The notes below the pieces were generated by a model that saw only the letters and a list, made by a program, of their open reading frames with translations, was not told the DNA's origin and made no database searches. This document shows, piece by piece, positions 12,129 to 24,415 of a DNA stretch of 64,000 nt. Made by a program: the position numbers and the translations under genes. This stretch comes from Apricaphanius iberus (Eukaryota; Chordata; Actinopteri; Cyprinodontiformes; Aphaniidae), in assembly GCA_028564705.1 (NCBI GenBank), contig JAPXFQ010001341.1, forward strand, positions 248,001 through 312,000. The letters run 5' to 3'. The first letter of the stretch is position 1, and each line of letters begins with the position of its first letter.

Positions 12129-13499
12129 TTAACTCTTATGGTGGACTAGATGGAATGTATTTGATTATAAAATGTTTATTTCACTCAGCACAGACTTAGG
12201 GATTGACTTGAACTTTAGAAGAAATCTGTTGGTGTTTCAATGAAGTGTAAGTCACTTTTGTGCTTGCTGGCTGTTTCTACCGCCGCTTTTTGCCAAGATC
12301 CCTGGAAAATTTATTATAAAAACGTAAAAAAAGGTCATTTTATCCGACCATTAAGGCTGATAGATGAAAGAAAATAAACGCATTGAGACTGTTAAGATGT
12401 TTTATGAAATGTCAGCCCTGCAAAGCTGCTTCTACAGCCAAAAACGCACATTGCCAAGTAATATATAAGTAAAACACAGGGTACTGCGCTGTGCATATAT
12501 TTACACGAAACACCGTTTGCATATAAAGCTGGAGAAATAAAGTAAATGTTGACGCCTGGGGAGCAGATTGTTTAGTTTCACTGTTTCGGGATCGACCAGC
12601 TGCACTTGACAGGTGGTATAGGCCGACAATTAGTCGGTTCCCCTCAATAACGTCTTTTCTCAGCGCGGGCCGACACACATAAACTCACACTCCCCCTGAC
12701 CTTCCCCACCCACTCTTCGGATCGGCAAGAGTCGGCCTCCTTTCCGCTGAGTTGGCACTCTTGTTTCCTTCCCTACCACCCCGCATTTCTCTCTGTCTCC
12801 TTGTGTGCCGTTCCCCTCTCCCTTTTTTTCCGCTCTTCCGTCATGTGGTGATTAGGCGTCCAAAGGGGTGAGGAAATGGAAAAAGGAAAGGAAGAGAGAA
12901 GGATGGGAGGTTTGGAAAATCCCCAAACACGCGGCGAAGGTCAGACAAGCAAGGTGAGAACCAGAGGACATCTTTCCCTCCCTCCATCCTCTCTCCATGC
13001 GTCTCCCCTCTTCTTCACCCTCTCCAGCTGTTCTCATTATGTGTGTGTTTCTGTCGACTCATTCGTCTCTGTGCGGGTTTGTGTTTCTGCCTCAGATCTT
13101 GTTTATTATTCCTCCTGTTCCTGTCAGACACGATGATCACATTCTGGATGCTCCTGCTCCTCCGTGTCCTCCTTCCTAACCGGTCGAGCTCAGCGGACCT
13201 TCATGACACCGGCCCCCGGTAAAAGTCAGGAAGGTCGGCAGTGATTGTGTTTTCCTCTTCTCTGCTGGTCAGCAACTCAGAGACACACTCGAGCGTTTCG
13301 AAGAACCACAAGAGTCCACAAGATAAAAAGACGTAAAAACCTGGTGGTTAAAGTTTCGTTCAATCTCTACTCATTAACACTATTTGTGCAACTTCAATAT
13401 TTTCTAGTAAGCAGGAAAGTAAAGCTTTATTTATATATCACTTTTCAAAGTAGAAATCAAACAAGCACAATGTCAAGCGAAAGCTGAACTAAACATTTT
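12129..13499. other. Unassigned sequence, GC-moderate part at 12700-13250
   Basis: The block at about 12690-13250 is richer in G+C and pyrimidines than its surroundings, with overlapping short open frames on both strands. None shows a recognisable domain. It sits upstream of fgf11 exon 4, so it may be intronic or regulatory, but nothing in the sequence proves that. Confidence 0.45.
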
Positions 13500-14385
13500 T
13501 TGTTAGCCTTAAGTATAAGTTAAGTAATTTTTTTTAATAATATTATAATATTTTAAGATTTTTTTTTTGCAATTTAAATGTGTTTTCAATTTTATTAATC
13601 ACATTTTTTTTTTTACATTTTTCCTGTTTTAGTTTTTTTTACATTAATTTAGTTTTACTGTATCCTCTTTCAAAATATTACCAGTATATTTCCTTTTTGT
13701 TTCATAAATGTATATTTTGTTTTGTTTTTCTAATTGTTATATTATTTTGCCTTCATTTTGTCCTTTTTATTTTGTTCTATACTGGTTTTCAATTTTGTCT
13801 TTTTAATATTGTTTAATTTTTTTTAACATAATCATGTTTTTTGTATTTTGTTTTGTTTAACTTTGCGTTTTTTAGCTGACTTTTTAAAGATTTTTATTTC
13901 GTTAATCATATTTTATTTTAGCTTGCTTTGGTTTAATTTAGTTTTACGGTGTACATCCCCTTTGAAAACTGTGTTTTAGTTTTTCTTCTGTTTAATACAT
14001 TTAAATTTTTTCATTTATGGTTTTTTATTAATTTAATTAATCTTTTCCTTGTTCTGTTCTACATATTTGTTTTTCAAGTTGTTTCATTAAGCATTCATTT
14101 TGTTTTCTTCTTAATTAATTTAGTTTATTTTCACTTTTTTTATTCAGTTAATTTTGCTATAATTTTGTTTTTAATATTTACTGTTTTAATTTTATTTGTT
14201 TTTTTGTATATTTATTTCATGTTAAAATTATTTTAAGATTTTCTTTTTATTAATTTCTTTCTTTAACATTTGTATTAGTTTGATTAATTTCCATTTTTTC
14301 TTAATTTATTTCCATTTATTTTATTTTTTATCTACATGAATTTCCATATTTGTTAACCATGTTTAGCTAATAATATTTTCCATTT
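13500..14385. repeat. Strand-asymmetric T-rich low-complexity block
   Basis: Nearly 900 bases dominated by T on the + strand, with recurring ttttatttt, tttgtttt and ttaattta motifs and very little C or G. Open frames here translate to Phe/Leu/Ile/Val strings that mimic membrane proteins only because of base composition. Confidence 0.85.
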
Positions 14386-15484
14386 GTTTCATGTTTTTTT
14401 TAAAATCCTGGATAAAAGCTACAACCTACGATGACGCTAAAATATGTTATAATCTGATTTTAGAAACTTTATGTTTTGGAATATCTTCTATTTATTCAGC
14501 AAGAGAACTAAAGCTTTGCCGTTTGTTTAGTATCTTCTCCAGGAGCGTTTTGGTTAGTAGAGTTTATTTGGTGTTTAAGTCTAATTTCTGAGCCCTTCCA
14601 AGCTGCACCATTAGAACTTTAAACCTTATATTAAAGCATTAAAAGTCTCAATGACCTGATCTTAAGATATAAGTTCCCAACTAAGAGCACAGCAGGCTAT
14701 TTTCATGCAGGAAGTTTGAAAACGGCTGTGTCTTGTCGGCTCCCCTGCAGCACCAGAGCAATCTGAGAGACAGGAACAGTGAAAATGATGCGTCTCGTTT
14801 TCTCAGAGTGAACCGTCTCTGTTTCAGCCGTCAGATCATTTTGTCACCAACTCAGACAGAATAGAGCGACGTATAACACTGAAGGAAACAGACATTTTGA
14901 GGTTTGGCAAAACTGCTGCGAAAGGCAGTAAATGTTGATGTTTTAAAGCTTTTGAATCAAATCTTGTCTAAATCATTTCGAACTTGCAGCAGTGATTACA
15001 AAGCGGATTGCTTTAGTCTTTTTTTTTCTTCTCATTAATAAACTATAATAGCGCCTCTCTTCGGAGAATTGATTTGCAAACCCCTGTGATGCTTCCTCAG
15101 CTATTTGTCCTCAATTAAAGTTGTTTTTCTGCTCATTTGCTCAGATAATAATCAGCTTTGCTGGTAAACACTGTTTTGTTAGGCCAACCTTCCTCAGTGT
15201 GCTGATTCTTATCCTCCTGACAGGAGCATCATTTAGTGCCAGAAATGGTCCCATTGTTAAGCTCGTCCTCGGTTAGAATCCTGTATCTCCATACAGAATC
15301 TGAAGCTTTGTGCGGTTATTAGGCAGAGATTTCTATAATATTTAAGCAAAATTGTGTAGTGCAGAAACACTCAAAGCACAATTTCCAAGACTGATCAAAG
15401 GAGAAAAAGTGTTTTATGTATCATGCAGAGGGTCAAATCTGTATTTGGCAGCATAAAGATGAGAGAGGTCTACAATCACATTGT
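14386..15484. other. Unassigned non-coding sequence
   Basis: AT-rich, apparently single copy. No exon, RNA gene or repeat recognised. Confidence 0.5.
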
Positions 15485-15665
15485 ATAATTTCTAAAGAAT
15501 GTATGTGTTTAATGGTGCAGAAAATAAATATTTGGTCGACAACAAAAGTTCACCTCATTACTTTGTAAGTCAAATGTTTCCTGTAGGTCTTCATCAGGTT
15601 TACACACTCTGTAGCTGGTATTTTGGCCCATTCTTCAATGCAGATCTTGCTGCTGCTTTTATTTT
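15485..15665 (-). mobile_element. Terminal fragment of the Tc1-like family (minus strand)
   Basis: The reverse complement contains gcattgaagaatgggccaaa and ataccagctacagagtgt, then a gacctacaggaaacattt stretch. These parallel the end of the + strand copy at 10750-10805 and 12071-12110 (aatgggccaaaataccagca, cgtttgacctctgtc). Only the 3' end of an element is present. Confidence 0.7.
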
Positions 15666-15730
15666 GTATTTTTTACAAAATTGCATCTCAAAGTGCTTCA
15701 CAGATTAAAATGACCCTGCATAAACCACAT
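15666..15730 (-). mobile_element. LINE-type 3' tail
   Basis: On the minus strand the sequence gtgaagcactttgagatgca is followed by T- and A-rich sequence. This is the common tail of L2/CR1-like fish LINEs (compare gtgaagcactttggtcaa at 48555). No coding part is attached. Confidence 0.5.
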
Positions 15731-17439
15731 TTCTGTCCCTCCTCCCAACCCATCTCCCATGCACGCACATATTTAAAATAAGCAGTAAACAAGGACATTG
15801 GGCCTAGAAATAAATTGAAATAAAACGATTGTAGGATGAGTAACCTGCAACTTCACAACCTAACCCATGGGTTCCAGAAAGCAACTGGTAAGCTCAAAAA
15901 AGCACCTGGCTGCAAATACAGGACGTTGCCCGAAAGTAGCCTGAAAGTTTCCTAAAGTGTTCAGAAAGATTAAATACTAAGTACAGGCAGTTTGGAGCTC
16001 AAAATCTGTTCCCATAATGCAGGCGTTACATTCAAGTTTTCTTTTAGGTCAGGTTAGATTGTGAAGGGAACAGACAGGAGGGACACGATGGCAGAGTGAA
16101 CATGTGATCCAACAGACAGTTGGTTGACAGCTTCAAGGATCTGAAGCCAAATTTGTCCTACAGATCTTTTATGACATGCTTAATGCCAATCACCATGAAA
16201 CAAAGAACAGCTTGGAACAACTCTCATCTTCTCAAAACAAAATGTGTTTTATGAGAAAGATGGATCTGAAAAAAAAAAGGTCTACAAGGGACTCTTGTGG
16301 AAGTTGCGAAACGTTTTTTTTCAGACTTTACATTCTGTACTGAAAGTATTGTCCAGTATATTTATCGTTAACTCTTCTGGTGGCTCGCAGAAACTGATGT
16401 GATTCACATTCGGCTCTGACAGAACTGCCAGTATCGATCAGCTGTAGTTGCTGACACATTAAACCGAAAACACCACTTGCTGAAGGCAGGGAAAAAGCAT
16501 TTCAGCAATAATCTAGACAACACAAGTCGGTATTGTTTAATGTTTCTGGATGGACCTGTGTTTGTTCAGCGCCAGCTAGGTCCTAGGTTGTTCACACGCT
16601 GTCACCGTTTCCCCCGTCCAATAAATGCATGATCCAGGTTTTCTTTCAGCTCTGATGCTTATTGACTTTTGGCAGAGATCTCACGTAGAATCAATCCCTC
16701 GTCTGACTGAATGGGAGGTTTTTCGTTGGCTGTGAACAGAGCTGAATGATGTCTGCCCGTGGAAATAAGACGAGGAGGCTGTATGTGTCATAACCGGAGA
16801 CTAATTGACTCTGTCTGATTGCCCTTCTCTCATCTCTCATATTGTTTTCCCCTCCGTTTTACCGTTGGTTTCTTTTCCCTCCTCTTTTTTCATCTTTTTT
16901 CTCACTCCATCCTTCTTTTTCTGTATGCCCTGTCTGTTGGAGTGAGTGATGAGGGAAGAAAAGGGTCCATCCGTCACCGTGGATGTTGAGAGTGCCGGTG
17001 TGTGTGTGCGTGTGTGTGTGTCCCCTGGCACTGGGCGGCCTCCCACTGATGTACGGGGGATCCGTCATGTCTTTCTGTCACAACAGCAGACATGCATGAG
17101 TGGTCGTACAAATGCTAAGACACACAGACCTAAACACACACTAAATTGTTTAAACTGTTACATCTCAAACACTCGTTTTGCCTCCTAATTTAATCAACCA
17201 ATGTTTGATTAAACAATTATTTAACATTTTCCATTAACTTTAATGCTAGCTCCTTTTATTGCCAAATTAAAGCTGAGAAGTTTATTTAAAGCACATTGTT
17301 TAAGGAAAACAATCTTAAAGGTTGTTATAGCAGTTCAAGCAAAAGCACAAACATAGACAAATGAATATTGTACAGCGGCTTGTAACACTTTTCTTCCATC
17401 CATGTATCGCTTGTCTCTTACTTTAGTTTATTTTAACAG
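15731..17439. other. Unassigned non-coding sequence
   Basis: Includes a GT-rich run at about 16995-17022 and a pyrimidine-rich patch at 16820-16930. Overlapping open frames at 16837-17188 on both strands derive from the GT/CA run. No gene supported. Confidence 0.5.
16995..17022. repeat. (GT)n microsatellite, interrupted
   Basis: GT dinucleotides with one GC interruption. Confidence 0.85.
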
Positions 17440-17499
17440 CTTTGCGTTGTGCTAATAGGTATTTATATTTTAGATAGTAGCTAATCATAGTTTAGCTAA

Positions 17500-17990
17500 A
17501 AGCTGCTTAGGCTTGAGTTAAAAGCTACTCAGAGTCAACCTTTTAGTAAATAAGGGTCATATAACAGCTAATATGAGTTAAGCTAACAGGAAAAAAGAAA
17601 CTGAGCTACTCAGAATAGCTGTTGCAGTTAAAGTCAAGCTATCAGCAATCGGACTAATAAACAAAATAAAATTCTACTAATAAGTTTAGACTACCTGTAG
17701 TGATAAAAGTAATTTGAGTTCAGATATTTGCTAGGCAGAGGTAAGCTAAGAGCTACTAGGAGACAAGCTAACAGTTAATCAGAACAAGCTAACACTTTCT
17801 CTGAGACAAGCTAACAACTTATCAGAGTAAGGCTAACACCTAATCACGGTCACACTGACAGCTTATCAGGCGAAAGGTAATAGCTAATCACAGTCAAGGT
17901 AAAAGCTAATCAGAGTCTAACAAATAATCAGAGCCAAGCTAATATCTAATAAAACTTATCAAACTAATTACAGCAATCAGAGTAATCCAA
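17500..17990 (+). repeat. Degenerate 22-bp tandem repeat block
   Basis: Successive units such as gagacaagctaacagttaat, gagacaagctaacaacttat and gagccaagctaatatctaat share the core agtcaagctaacagc followed by a TAAT/TACT spacer, with a period of about 22-24 bases. The best run is 17750-17950. A further diverged pair lies at about 19350-19400. Confidence 0.8.
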
Positions 17991-17999
17991 CTCAAACTC

Positions 18000-18775
18000 A
18001 ATTCAAAAATACTTTATTGATCCTAGAGGGAAATTAAGTGTTGTAGCTCATTACTAATTCATTTTTTCAAGAAGTTGTTGTAGACCATCATGGCTGTGGG
18101 AAGAAAGGATTTCCTGTAGCGGTCTGTGTTGCAGCAAAACTGAAAGTGACAATGTGTAGTTTTTGCAGTACATCTTTGAAAATAGCCATTAAAATATTAT
18201 GTACTAATAATTACGTAAAGCGCATTAAAATATTGGCGATATTGTAAAATATGACTTTAAAAATCAGTTTTAAAATACATAGGCGCGGGTCCTCTTTTCA
18301 GGGGAAAGCCATATTAGATGACGTCTTTACTTCTACAAGAGCCCGGACGGACAAAGCGCACTGAACACGCCCGCTATTAAAACGTTGATTTCCCCTCAAA
18401 ATGCAGAAAGTTTTGCCATAAATACATTTTTACCTCTTCGCTAGTTCCAAGCAATGAAAGAGAGGCTGATGTGCTAATCATGTTGCTGCAAATAGATAAT
18501 TTCTAGGGAATTGAGCATTTGAAAACAGCACTAGTTGGATCTCCGTTTTTGAGTTTCTTACTCGAAGACACAGATACCGCATGATTGTGATAATTTAGGT
18601 ATGCACTGCCCCCTACTGGCCGAAAATTGCACACTGTGCCTTGAAGAAGCCTCCGACTGAAGATACTCTGTTGCTGTAGGATAGTCTCATGAAGAGGATG
18701 CTCAGGGTTGTCCATAATCTTTTTAATTTTATGGAAAATCCTTTTTTCCATCATTATCTCAAGTTGTTCCACAAC
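18000..18775. mobile_element. Interspersed repeat interrupted by a TGAA-flanked element
   Basis: The segment ctttattgatcctagaggga at 18012 up to gcaaaac at 18140 continues on the far side of the insert at 18646 with gaagcctccgactgaagat and on to about 18775. Reading across the insert gives a smooth repeat sequence. The style (tttattgatcc..gggaaatt) is common in fish interspersed repeats. The class is not determined. Confidence 0.5.
18145..18641. mobile_element. TTAA-type short DNA element, copy B
   Basis: Colinear with 11501-12005 (shared ggtcctcttttcagggga, agagcccggacggacaaa, actgccccctactggccg). Ends are agtgacaatgtgtag and cacactgtgcct. It is flanked by a direct TGAA (18141-18144 and 18642-18645), i.e. 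an off-consensus 4-bp target duplication. Confidence 0.8.
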
Positions 18776-18800
18776 TCCTAACCAGAGTCAGACTAATTAA

Positions 18801-19283
18801 AGTGTAACTAAACCCCAAAATAACTTTTTTTTTGCTTATAAACTCTATAAATAGCTATTTACCAATGCAATCTATCAGTTCAGAGCATTTTTTGACATTT
18901 TTGTATAAACTTGTTAAATTCAAAATGTTTTGGTCTAAAAAGGTGTTAGTGCTGCCGCCCTTGGTATTTGTGGGGTATTGGACTTAAATTTTGTGATTGG
19001 CTGAGAGGGATAGAGCCTTTCCTTACATATGGTGGATGGCAGAGAAAATACCTAATTTCTCCCTTTACCGTAGGCAAATAGAGGCATCCTGGAGCTCGGC
19101 GGCCGCATGCCATAGTTCAGCCGTGACTGTCTTCCTGACCACACCCCCTGCGTCCCCTCCTCACGCTCATCCTCCACACTTGACCACGCCCCTCCATGTC
19201 TCCTGGTCCTGCCCACTTTTGTAGACTTTTTCAAATGTTTTCTGGGGGCCGGATGATACTTTTTCATGGGGTTCAGTTACTCT
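18801..19283. mobile_element. TTAA-flanked MITE with AGWGTAACT termini
   Basis: Starts agtgtaactaaacccc and ends ggggttcagttactct, giving TIRs that match at 14 of 16 positions. It is flanked by TTAA at 18797-18800 and 19284-19287. Ends resemble those of the larger elements at 23310-24415 and 41063-41830. Length 483 bp. Open frames within (18997-19224 +, 19052-19267 -) are chance frames. Confidence 0.8.
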
Positions 19284-19287
19284 TTAA

Positions 19288-21255
19288 AGTCATGCATATA
19301 TAAAATCAGACTTGATTTAAGATTTAAACAAACTCCAACTATAGTCTACAAAGTTGAGCTAAAAGAAACTCAGCATCAAGCTAACAGCTGTTTAGAATAA
19401 GTATAACAGATCTATACAGTGATGACATGTTCATAAGTGACTATAAGCAGCTTTTTCATGTCCAACTTTAATTCACATAGAAGCCCTGGTATTTATTCTA
19501 GAGACTGCATTGGTCTGTAGGAGTAGTATTTGAGGTTTATAAAATGATCATGAGTTGTTTGTGACAGTGAAACCCATTGTAATTTTTCTTGATTTTTTCT
19601 TGCATTTTAAGGATATTTACAGAAAATATTAAAACTGAGTGTAAGGAGCTACACCACAGAACTCCATATTCATTCAATATCTATCCGGTGAACATTTCAA
19701 TTACAGAAGCGAGGTATGCAGACCTTTAAAAAACAAAAACAAACAAAAACGTGTTCTTTTAAATATAGTTAATGATATAAAGTTAATTGGTACATACATT
19801 ATATCTCCAAATGTTAAATGAATGTTTAATAAATTTAATTATTAATCGTTTTCAGATTTTCCACCAGCCACTTCAGATTGTCAAACTTTGACAGAAAATA
19901 TACATTTTTATAGATATTCATAAATATTTATCTAGTCTTATAATGTGTTTTTTTTTTGGTTCAGAGTCCATAGCCACATCTAAGATTTTTGTTCAGCTCT
20001 GTGTCATAACAGTTACATGACTAATGAAATATTTTTAGCTTAGGGTTAATTAAACATGGAGTTTCCCTTGTGGCCCAGAAATATGTGTAGTTTAGAGATT
20101 TCCCTTGTTTCTTGATTGGTTTTAGATGGTAATAGAGATCGTCAAGGAGGAGAGAAGATAGAGCTATAGAGGGGAGATCATCTCCACTGCTGTCTGCTTG
20201 TTTTGAGCGCCACCTGCTGGGCACAGGAGGAAATGCGTCATTGATAATGATCTCTGAGTTGTTTTGCACAAGGAGAAAGAAGGGCACAGTTTGGCTGTTC
20301 TTAGAAGATGGAGGCTCAAACTGGTTTAGAGCTACAGACGTAAACGTAAGAAGAGGGTGGAGCAACTGACATTAGTGTAACAAACGGGAAGTAATCAGTC
20401 AAAACCCCTCCTGTAATCTTTTCAGAGTCATCTGTGCAGACAGATGTGCGTCTGTCTCCTGTGTCCCTGAAGTGAGAATAACGTGAATGTAAATGATGCC
20501 TAATAGTGTGTTATCCTATTAAGCTTCACAGCGGCTGGCAGGACGAGTCTTCCCTTACAACTGCTGGATTCTCCAAAAGAAAAGACCTAATTTTCCAAAT
20601 AACTATGTGCATTATGGTAGTAAACCTTTGATCCTGTGAAACTTAATTTACCCTAGAGATGTGCATTGGCAAGAATCTGGTCAGTTAGTTTTTCACTGTC
20701 GGTTTATCAGATGAACTCTGAGTTTTCTCAGCCTTTTCATAGTTTTTGTGTCAGTGTGAGTAACTGGATTTTAGTGATGCACAGAAACAAATCTGCCAGC
20801 TGTGATCACGGTGCTCTCCGCCACTCATCTTTGGTGCGACCGGGACGGTATGGAGGACATTTCCTCTGTAGTTTGTATGTAAAGCTACGCTTCAGCAGAC
20901 GTCTTGCAGACAGCAGGGGATGACGCCACGACGGACAGGAAGTAAAAAAGTAGACATGTTTGAGGAAAACAGGACGTTGCTGTCAAAATGATATGAAACA
21001 AAGATGCTCCCGTCACAGCTAATGTGTAAAATATTCACTGTTGTTTTAAAATATTTGGCTGCATTGCTGAAAAACTAGCTGACCTGTCCCCTAAAAATGT
21101 GCGGTTGCCACACCAGACTTATGTTTTTCTTATTTAATTAAGAAAAACAATTGGACTTTGAACATATTTGAATCACTATCAATTTGACACATTTCACATC
21201 TCTGTTAATAATTTCATAGCGAGTCGGCGCACTAATTTGGCTCTTTCCAGTTCTC
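19288..21255. other. Unassigned non-coding sequence
   Basis: Probably intronic to fgf11. Includes two diverged 22-bp-family units at 19350-19400. Minus-strand open frame 20021-20365 and plus-strand frame 20666-20923 lack any recognised domain or splice context. Confidence 0.45.
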
Positions 21256-21400
21256 TCCTTACATTTTCACCCCAACAACATGATGCAGCCTTCACCATGT
21301 TCCAGCATTGGTTTGGTGTGTTCAGAGCGATGTGAAGCGTTAGTTTTAAGTTCAGTTATGCTCTTGACTGAGAACCTTCCTTCCTGTGTCCCTTGCATCG
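21256..21400 (-). mobile_element. Decayed Tc1-like transposase fragment (minus strand)
   Basis: The minus-strand translation EHTKPMLEHGEGCIMLLG resembles the Tc1 motif TLPTVKHGGGNIMLWG seen at 10390-10430. The copy is short and strongly diverged. Confidence 0.5.
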
Positions 21401-22534
21401 GTGGTGGCTGCAAACACAACTTCTCATACCTTTCAGATTTGTAGCCGTGGATCTCTGCGGCACCTCCGGGGTCCGCATGTTTCCCTTTCTCGCGTGTAGG
21501 GTCACTCACCATATTGAATATTTGAGTGCAATTTGGTCACAAGCTGATGAATTCTCTGTTTTCCCACACACCAAATGCAATTCGGTTTAATTAACCGGAT
21601 AAATCACTTAATGATCGAGTAGGTGGTTTAGATCATGTGGGAGATATTGATCACACATACACACACACAGTGATAGTAATCTGATTACACTTTCTGAGAC
21701 ACAGCAGACTTGTGGTCTCCACTTTGCTCTAATGGTTCTAAGTAATGAGTGGCAAAGAAATGAATGGCTGCCTGAGTGAGTGGATGTGTAATTAAAGAAC
21801 AGGCGATACAGTCAATGTAATTAGCTTGTTTATGTGTGCCATAAGTGTTGGGCGTGGAGGCCGGACAGACGGAAAAAGAGGGATGGAGAAGGGAGATGGA
21901 AGTAAGGTGGAGATGGAGGGGAAGCGACTAACGGATACAAAGAGAGAAAGTAAAGTCCTTATTCAGGTGTTTTTTTCCCCCCTTACCAGTCACATCAAGG
22001 CACCAAATCAATCCTGCAAATTGGTTTGGTCCTTGACAAGGTTACCAAATGACTGAGAAACGGAGGGAACGTGTTGGAGAAGGAGAGGCAGAATGTGAGA
22101 TGGAATATGCAACGAGACGGAGAGAGAGAGAGGGGGGAAGGTGGTAGAAAGGTGGGGAGGCTCTAATGCAGAGACGTCCGAACACGTGTGCCAGCTGAAG
22201 GCCAACAGCGGCGTCATTAAACCACGCAGGCGGTGGAGGGTCTTGGTTGATGGTTGTTTGTTGCTCGCAGGCTGAGTTATGGCATCCCAGATCAGAAACC
22301 GCTCTGTCCACACTACAAGCAGGGCGTGTTTGTCAATGGGGCCGCGTGCGATCCTGTAACCCTGTCACGATGAAATGTGGAGCCCATTTCCTCCCATTCC
22401 CAGCTGGGCCGGCGCCACCCGAGCGTAAATGTATAAATAATAACATAAAAGAATAAAAATGGCAGTAACTGTAAACGAGTTATTCTTCTGCTGGGACCCG
22501 AATCCTATATGCTGCCTGTTTGTGTGTCGTACAG
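21401..22534. other. Sequence immediately upstream of fgf11 exon 4 (intron 3)
   Basis: No second exon was recognised here. A purine-rich GAGAGA run is at about 22119-22136. The interval ends in the acceptor of exon 4 (gcctgtttgtgtgtcgtacag). Confidence 0.6.
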
Positions 22535-22733
22535 GAACACTTCACGCCGGAGTGTAAGTTCAAGGAGTGCGTCTTCGAGAACTACTACGTCACCTACTCG
22601 TCCATCCTGTACAGGCAGACCCAGTCTGGTCGAGCGTGGTACATCGGCATCAACCGGGACGGCCAGGTGATGAAGGGAAACCGGGTCAAGAAGACCAAGG
22701 GTGCTGCTCACTTCCTGCCCAAGCTCATTGAAG
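22535..22733 (+). CDS. fgf11: Fibroblast growth factor homologous factor, exon 4 (fgf11)
   Basis: This internal exon encodes the C-terminal half of the beta-trefoil core of an FHF. FHFs are intracellular, unsecreted FGF relatives that bind the C-terminal tails of voltage-gated sodium channels and tune their inactivation. It is bounded by an acceptor (gtcgtacag) and a GTACGA donor. It is 199 nt long, the length of this exon in FHF genes, starts in phase 0 and ends with one base of a split codon. Readable motifs are [40 protein letters not shown] and [11 protein letters not shown] at the start, [10 protein letters not shown] and FLPKL(I/L)E match FGF11 better than FGF12, 13 or 14 (FLPKPL). Adjacency to chrnb1 supports the same call. 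Exons 1-3 are not visible in the window. Which teleost paralogue (a or b) this is cannot be decided here. Confidence 0.95.
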
Positions 22734-23309
22734 GTACGAAAGACAAAAACTGTCCCTAACACAACTGTCCGTCTCTTTGTGGAGTGTCCTTTTTACATTT
22801 TTACAATGTTAAAACCACATCTTATTGAAGAGGACAAATTATGCAACTTTTACTCGATCTTTTTTTCCCATCTGGTTCTCCGCTACCTTATAAAATACTT
22901 CACAGACCATAAACTTGTTTCAACTTGTTTAAAAAGAGGCATAATGTGTCCCATTCAAGATGAGCTCCTCCAGTTTCTGAAAGGGGCACAACAAAAAAGC
23001 CCTGTTATAGCCCAAATCTGCTGTTTATTTGTTCTTTAATGAACAGTTCTGGTTACTTAAACGTAACATAAACTATCTACTACATCCAGAGCATCTACTT
23101 AGACTGGTGGCAGGAATCTGTGTGCTGCTAGTCCCTCTAGTCTAAACTGGTTGGTCTTCATATAGAGACGCAGGTTTTTCAATGAGGTTCTGTTCAGGGC
23201 CGTTCCAGAAACATTGTGTGTTAACCTGATTTATCCATTCAGCACCTAATTTGATAAGTGACTTGGTTCTTTCTTCCTGTTGGAACAGCCACTCGTGCCT
23301 AACGTTTAA

Positions 23310-24415
23310 AGAGTAACTCACCCCCTTATCAGAGTATAACCCCGCCCACATTTCTTTTTGAAAAACGAATCAAAAGGAGTGGTTGCCTGGCGGACCAGGG
23401 AACAAGCGGGGGGATGAAGGGCTGGGCGTGGTCTGGGCTGTGACTGGCGTGTTGCAGTAGCGCTGAGTCACAGACGGCCAGAAAGATGGAGAGATCTGTA
23501 ATTACACCAGCCTCATTGCCTCAGTGGGAAATAATCTGGAGGTTGAGGTTTTTTCTCCACTTCCTTTTCCAGAGGGAACAGAGTACATGGAGGTTCTGTG
23601 GAGGAGGGGAGCGGCGCCATATGTATCGAACCGTTGTCTCGTTCCCTGCTTGAGCAGCTGCAGAGCCTGTAGCGGCATCAGGGCATAGAAAAGCGCCGTC
23701 TCTGAGTGGTACATTGTTGTTGGCTAAATCTAATGCTAAATATAGATTAGCTCGAGTAATTTCGTGACTCTGGCTCGACAGGAGCATCTGCGGCCACTGT
23801 ACGTCTTTGTCCGCAACAGAAAATGTGTGTTGCAGAGAGATTCCCAAGGTATAAATAAAGTATCCAAGCACGGCAAGAAAATCATTCAGGAATGTGCAAA
23901 AGAAAAAAAAAACACACAATAACAATTATGGCATTAAAAATGAACTCTTAGCATAGATTTTATTTTCTATTTACTAATATCAGTTATTCCCTTTGTCATA
24001 GGTAATGCGCGAATGTCAGTAAGTAGGAGTAACCTCCTGCATAACGGAGCACCCAGGTTATGAGCCGATTGTGCTGCAGGCAGTTCATGGCACCTTGCTA
24101 CGGAGGTGTGGTCACACCGTAAGTGTTATATACCCCACCATGGCCGGACTGCTGCCGTCACTATTCCAAGCCTAAATCAATAACCCGCGATTAGCCGTTA
24201 GCAAGGCAGGATTCCAATTCTAGTGAATTCCAGTGCAGTGCAATTGTTTAACCACTTGGGGCACTAAACTAACGTTTTTTTTGGTACAAAATTAATATTT
24301 TCACTAAAATGTCTTGAAATACATAAAACAATAACCAGACATGTAGACAGGGCTATTATGGACTCATTTATTCAGGTTATCAACAAAAAAAGTGGATTTT
24401 GGGGTGTGTTGCACT
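23310..24415 (-). mobile_element. TTAA-flanked DNA element, 1.1 kb, copy 1
   Basis: Left end agagtaactcaccccc and reverse complement of the right end agtgcaacacaccccaaaat are TIR-like. TTAA flanks both sides (23306-23309 and 24416-24419). The interior between about 23520 and 24350 is homologous, in opposite orientation, to 41120-41770. Shared stretches include the microsatellite-like gtgcagtgcaattgtttaacc and cctttgtcataggtaatg. Kolobok-like by its TTAA target; non-autonomous. Confidence 0.8.

Noticed and set aside
13580..14236. Two open frames rich in Phe, Ile, Leu and Val
   Set aside because: They are artefacts of the T-rich block; no transmembrane family resemblance.
22535..22733. FGF13 or FGF14 as the identity of the FHF exons
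   Set aside because: [10 protein letters not shown], the HFT start and FLPKLIE favour FGF11, and the chrnb1 linkage agrees. The tail similarity to FGF14 alone was judged insufficient.
22520..22759. Independent small gene starting at 22520
   Set aside because: The apparent start is TTG within the acceptor region, and the frame runs past the GT donor into the intron.
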